Below are positions 62,511 to 64,000 of a stretch of DNA of 64,000 nucleotides, one piece after another. The DNA is from Halovulum dunhuangense. GTDB taxonomy: Bacteria; Pseudomonadota; Alphaproteobacteria; Rhodobacterales; Rhodobacteraceae. The notes under the pieces were generated by a model that was not told the origin of the DNA, made no database searches, and was given only the letters and a program-made list of their open reading frames with translations. Position numbers and translations under genes: made by a program. The DNA lies in contig NZ_JABFBC010000001.1 of NCBI RefSeq assembly GCF_013093415.1, forward strand, positions 1,116,001 through 1,180,000, given 5' to 3'. Within the stretch, counting starts at the first letter, position 1. Each line of letters starts with the position of its first letter.

Positions 62511-63422
62511 GTGCGCGCGATACCCAAGACCATCGACGAGACGCAGGCGCTGCTGGGCGACGCGGGCTATGTCTGCGGCCGGGCGCTCGCGACGGTGGTG
62601 TTCCTGAGCCTGAAGCTGGGCCGGCCGCTGTTCCTGGAAGGCGAGGCCGGGGTCGGCAAGACCGAGATCGCCAAGGCGTTGTCGGCGGCGCTGGGGCGGC
62701 GGCTGATCCGGCTGCAATGCTACGAGGGGCTGGATGCGGCATCCGCCGTCTACGAGTGGAACTTCGCCGCCCAGATGGTCGCGATCCGCACGGCGGAGGC
62801 GGTGGAGGGCACCGATCGCGAGGCGCTGACCGAGGAGCTGTTTTCCGACCGCTACCTGATCCGCCGGCCGCTGCTTGAGGCGATGAGCCCCCAGGATGGC
62901 GGCGCGCCGATCCTGCTGATCGACGAGCTGGACCGCACCGACGAGCCCTTCGAGGCGTTCCTGCTGGAGGCGCTTTCGGATTTCCAGGTCACCATCCCCG
63001 AGCTTGGCACCATCCGCGCCGAGGCGCCGCCGGTGGTGATCCTGACCTCGAACCGCACCCGCGAGGTGCATGACGCGCTGAAGCGCCGCTGTCTTTACCA
63101 CTGGGTGGACTATCCCGATTTCGACCGCGAGATGGAGATCCTGCGGGCCCGCGCGCCGGAGGCGACCGAAACGCTGAGCCGCGAGGTGGTGGCCTTCGTC
63201 CAGCGGCTGCGGAAGGAAGACCTGTTCAAGACGCCGGGCGTGGCCGAAAGCATCGACTGGGCGAAGTGCCTGGTCGCGCTGGATGCGATCACGCTGAGCC
63301 CCGAGGTGATCGCCGACACGCTGGGCGCGCTGCTGAAGTACCAGGACGACATCCAGAAGCTGCACGGATCCGAGGTGAAGAAGCTGCTCGACGAGGCGCG
63401 GGCGGGGCTGGCCCCGGCGTGA
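62511..63422 (+). CDS. CoxD/MoxR-type AAA+ ATPase
   Basis: AAA+ ATPase of 303 residues. Walker A LEGEAGVGKTEIAKAL near residue 43, LIRLQCYEGLDAASAVYEWNF near 67 and Walker B PILLIDELDRTDEPFEAFLLEAL near 128 are diagnostic of the CoxD/NorQ-like MoxR branch. Works with the CoxE-like vWA protein encoded immediately after (GTGA overlap). In carbon monoxide dehydrogenase systems this pair inserts the metal centre; without cox structural genes here its client is unknown. Confidence 0.9.
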   Translation: MRAIPKTIDETQALLGDAGYVCGRALATVVFLSLKLGRPLFLEGEAGVGKTEIAKALSAALGRRLIRLQCYEGLDAASAVYEWNFAAQMVAIRTAEAVEGTDREALTEELFSDRYLIRRPLLEAMSPQDGGAPILLIDELDRTDEPFEAFLLEALSDFQVTIPELGTIRAEAPPVVILTSNRTREVHDALKRRCLYHWVDYPDFDREMEILRARAPEATETLSREVVAFVQRLRKEDLFKTPGVAESIDWAKCLVALDAITLSPEVIADTLGALLKYQDDIQKLHGSEVKKLLDEARAGLAPA

Positions 63423-64000
63423 GCGGCGCCGATACGCTGGCGATTCCCGAGGACGGGCGCCTTGCCCAGAACATCACCCATTTCGCCCGCGCCCTGCGCC
63501 GCGCGGGCCTGCCGGCGGGGCCTGGCCGGGTGGTCGATGCGATCCGCGCGGTCGAGGCGGCGGGCTTCACCCGCAAGGAGGATTTCTTCTTCACGCTGCA
63601 GGCCTGCTTCTGCTCGAAGCCCGAGCACCGGGTGGTGTTCGCGCAGGTGTTCCGGTTGTACTGGCGCGATCCGCAGTTCCTGGAACACATGATGTCGCTG
63701 CTCTCGCCGATGGTATCTGGGCTGAACGAGGCGCCGAAGGCCACGGCCGCCGAGAAGCGCGCGGCGCAGGCGCTTCTGGACGACCAGGAGGTGAAGCGCC
63801 CCGAGCGCGAGGAAGAGGAGGAGCAGGGCGAGGAGATCGAGTTCGACGCGACGCTGACATTCTCGGCCGAGGAGCGTCTGCGCCAGACCGATTTCGAGCA
63901 GATGACCGCGGCCGAGATCGCCGAGGCGAGGCGCGCCATCGCACGGCTGGACCTGCCGGTGCGGCCCATCGCCTCGCGCCGGACGATTGCCGCGCCGCGG
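63419..64000 (+). CDS. CoxE-like vWA protein, N-terminal part (cut by window edge)
   Basis: GTG start overlapping the ATPase stop. 194 codons are visible: NITHFARALRRAGLPAGPGRVVDAIRA, FFFTLQACFCSKPEHRVVFAQVFRLYWRD, then an acidic linker (KRPEREEEEEQGEE). This N-terminal pattern is that of CoxE-like proteins, whose vWA domain would lie beyond the right edge. It partners the CoxD-like ATPase. Confidence 0.85.
   Translation, partial: MSGADTLAIPEDGRLAQNITHFARALRRAGLPAGPGRVVDAIRAVEAAGFTRKEDFFFTLQACFCSKPEHRVVFAQVFRLYWRDPQFLEHMMSLLSPMVSGLNEAPKATAAEKRAAQALLDDQEVKRPEREEEEEQGEEIEFDATLTFSAEERLRQTDFEQMTAAEIAEARRAIARLDLPVRPIASRRTIAAPR

Overview
This window is high-GC chromosomal DNA (roughly two thirds G+C, strong GC bias at third codon positions). 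Gene content points to an alphaproteobacterium of the Rhodobacterales: an FeS-type (6-4) photolyase, TRAP transporters, a MoxR/CoxE pair, a dispersed hairpin-plus-GGGGATATTTG repeat and many four-base ATGA/GTGA gene overlaps. I cannot name the genus. It holds 58 protein-coding genes or gene fragments, counting a leader peptide and one doubtful small frame, and one tRNA-Ala(CGC). I see no rRNA, CRISPR array, insertion sequence or prophage.

Layout. 0-13 kb: mostly housekeeping and stress genes: leuA (cut by the left edge) behind a leucine-rich leader peptide, a GST, an SDR overlapping a photolyase, a Na+/H+ antiporter with a cyclic-nucleotide-binding tail, a secreted MORN-repeat protein, nadE, a zincin-like protein, gltX and a 1-Cys peroxiredoxin. 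13.4-20.6 kb: tRNA-Ala, then a minus-strand group running from a Crp-type regulator through a 49-aa small ORF, a large PLP decarboxylase and an unknown protein to a class III nucleotide cyclase. Two GTGA-N6-TCAC palindromes sit before the small ORF and the decarboxylase. A membrane protein with a cyclic-nucleotide-binding domain lies just upstream. This looks like a local cyclic-nucleotide circuit.

20.6-40.3 kb is the most interesting part. A minus-strand operon encodes an ABC-2 exporter-type transporter, a binding protein and an apparently dead site-2-protease homologue. It diverges from a plus-strand run of cytochrome c, a PQQ alcohol dehydrogenase with an Asp-x-Asp metal motif, a MxaJ/XoxJ-like protein, a membrane protein, a 1402-residue double-vWA fusion, MoxR, DUF58, a NitT/TauT-type ABC importer, a luciferase-like flavin enzyme and a small protein. 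Most of these genes overlap or nearly touch. I read it as a quinoprotein oxidation system with its own maturation machinery (analogous to mxaJ/R/S/C/L) and transporters, possibly for a lanthanide or cofactor. The stretch between moxR and the DUF58 gene contains decayed duplications.

40.4-48.7 kb: a catabolic cluster of glutamine-synthetase-like ligase, aldehyde dehydrogenase, iron-type alcohol dehydrogenase and a complete TRAP transporter on the minus strand, with a divergent 3-hydroxyisobutyrate-dehydrogenase-like gene. This suits uptake and gamma-glutamyl activation of an amine or amino alcohol. 48.7-64 kb: small unknown genes, a low-GC lipoprotein patch, a low-molecular-weight phosphatase, lepA, rpmB, meaB, a DUF3108-like protein, hrpB, glutamate dehydrogenase, guaD, mgtE and a MoxR/CoxE pair cut by the right edge.
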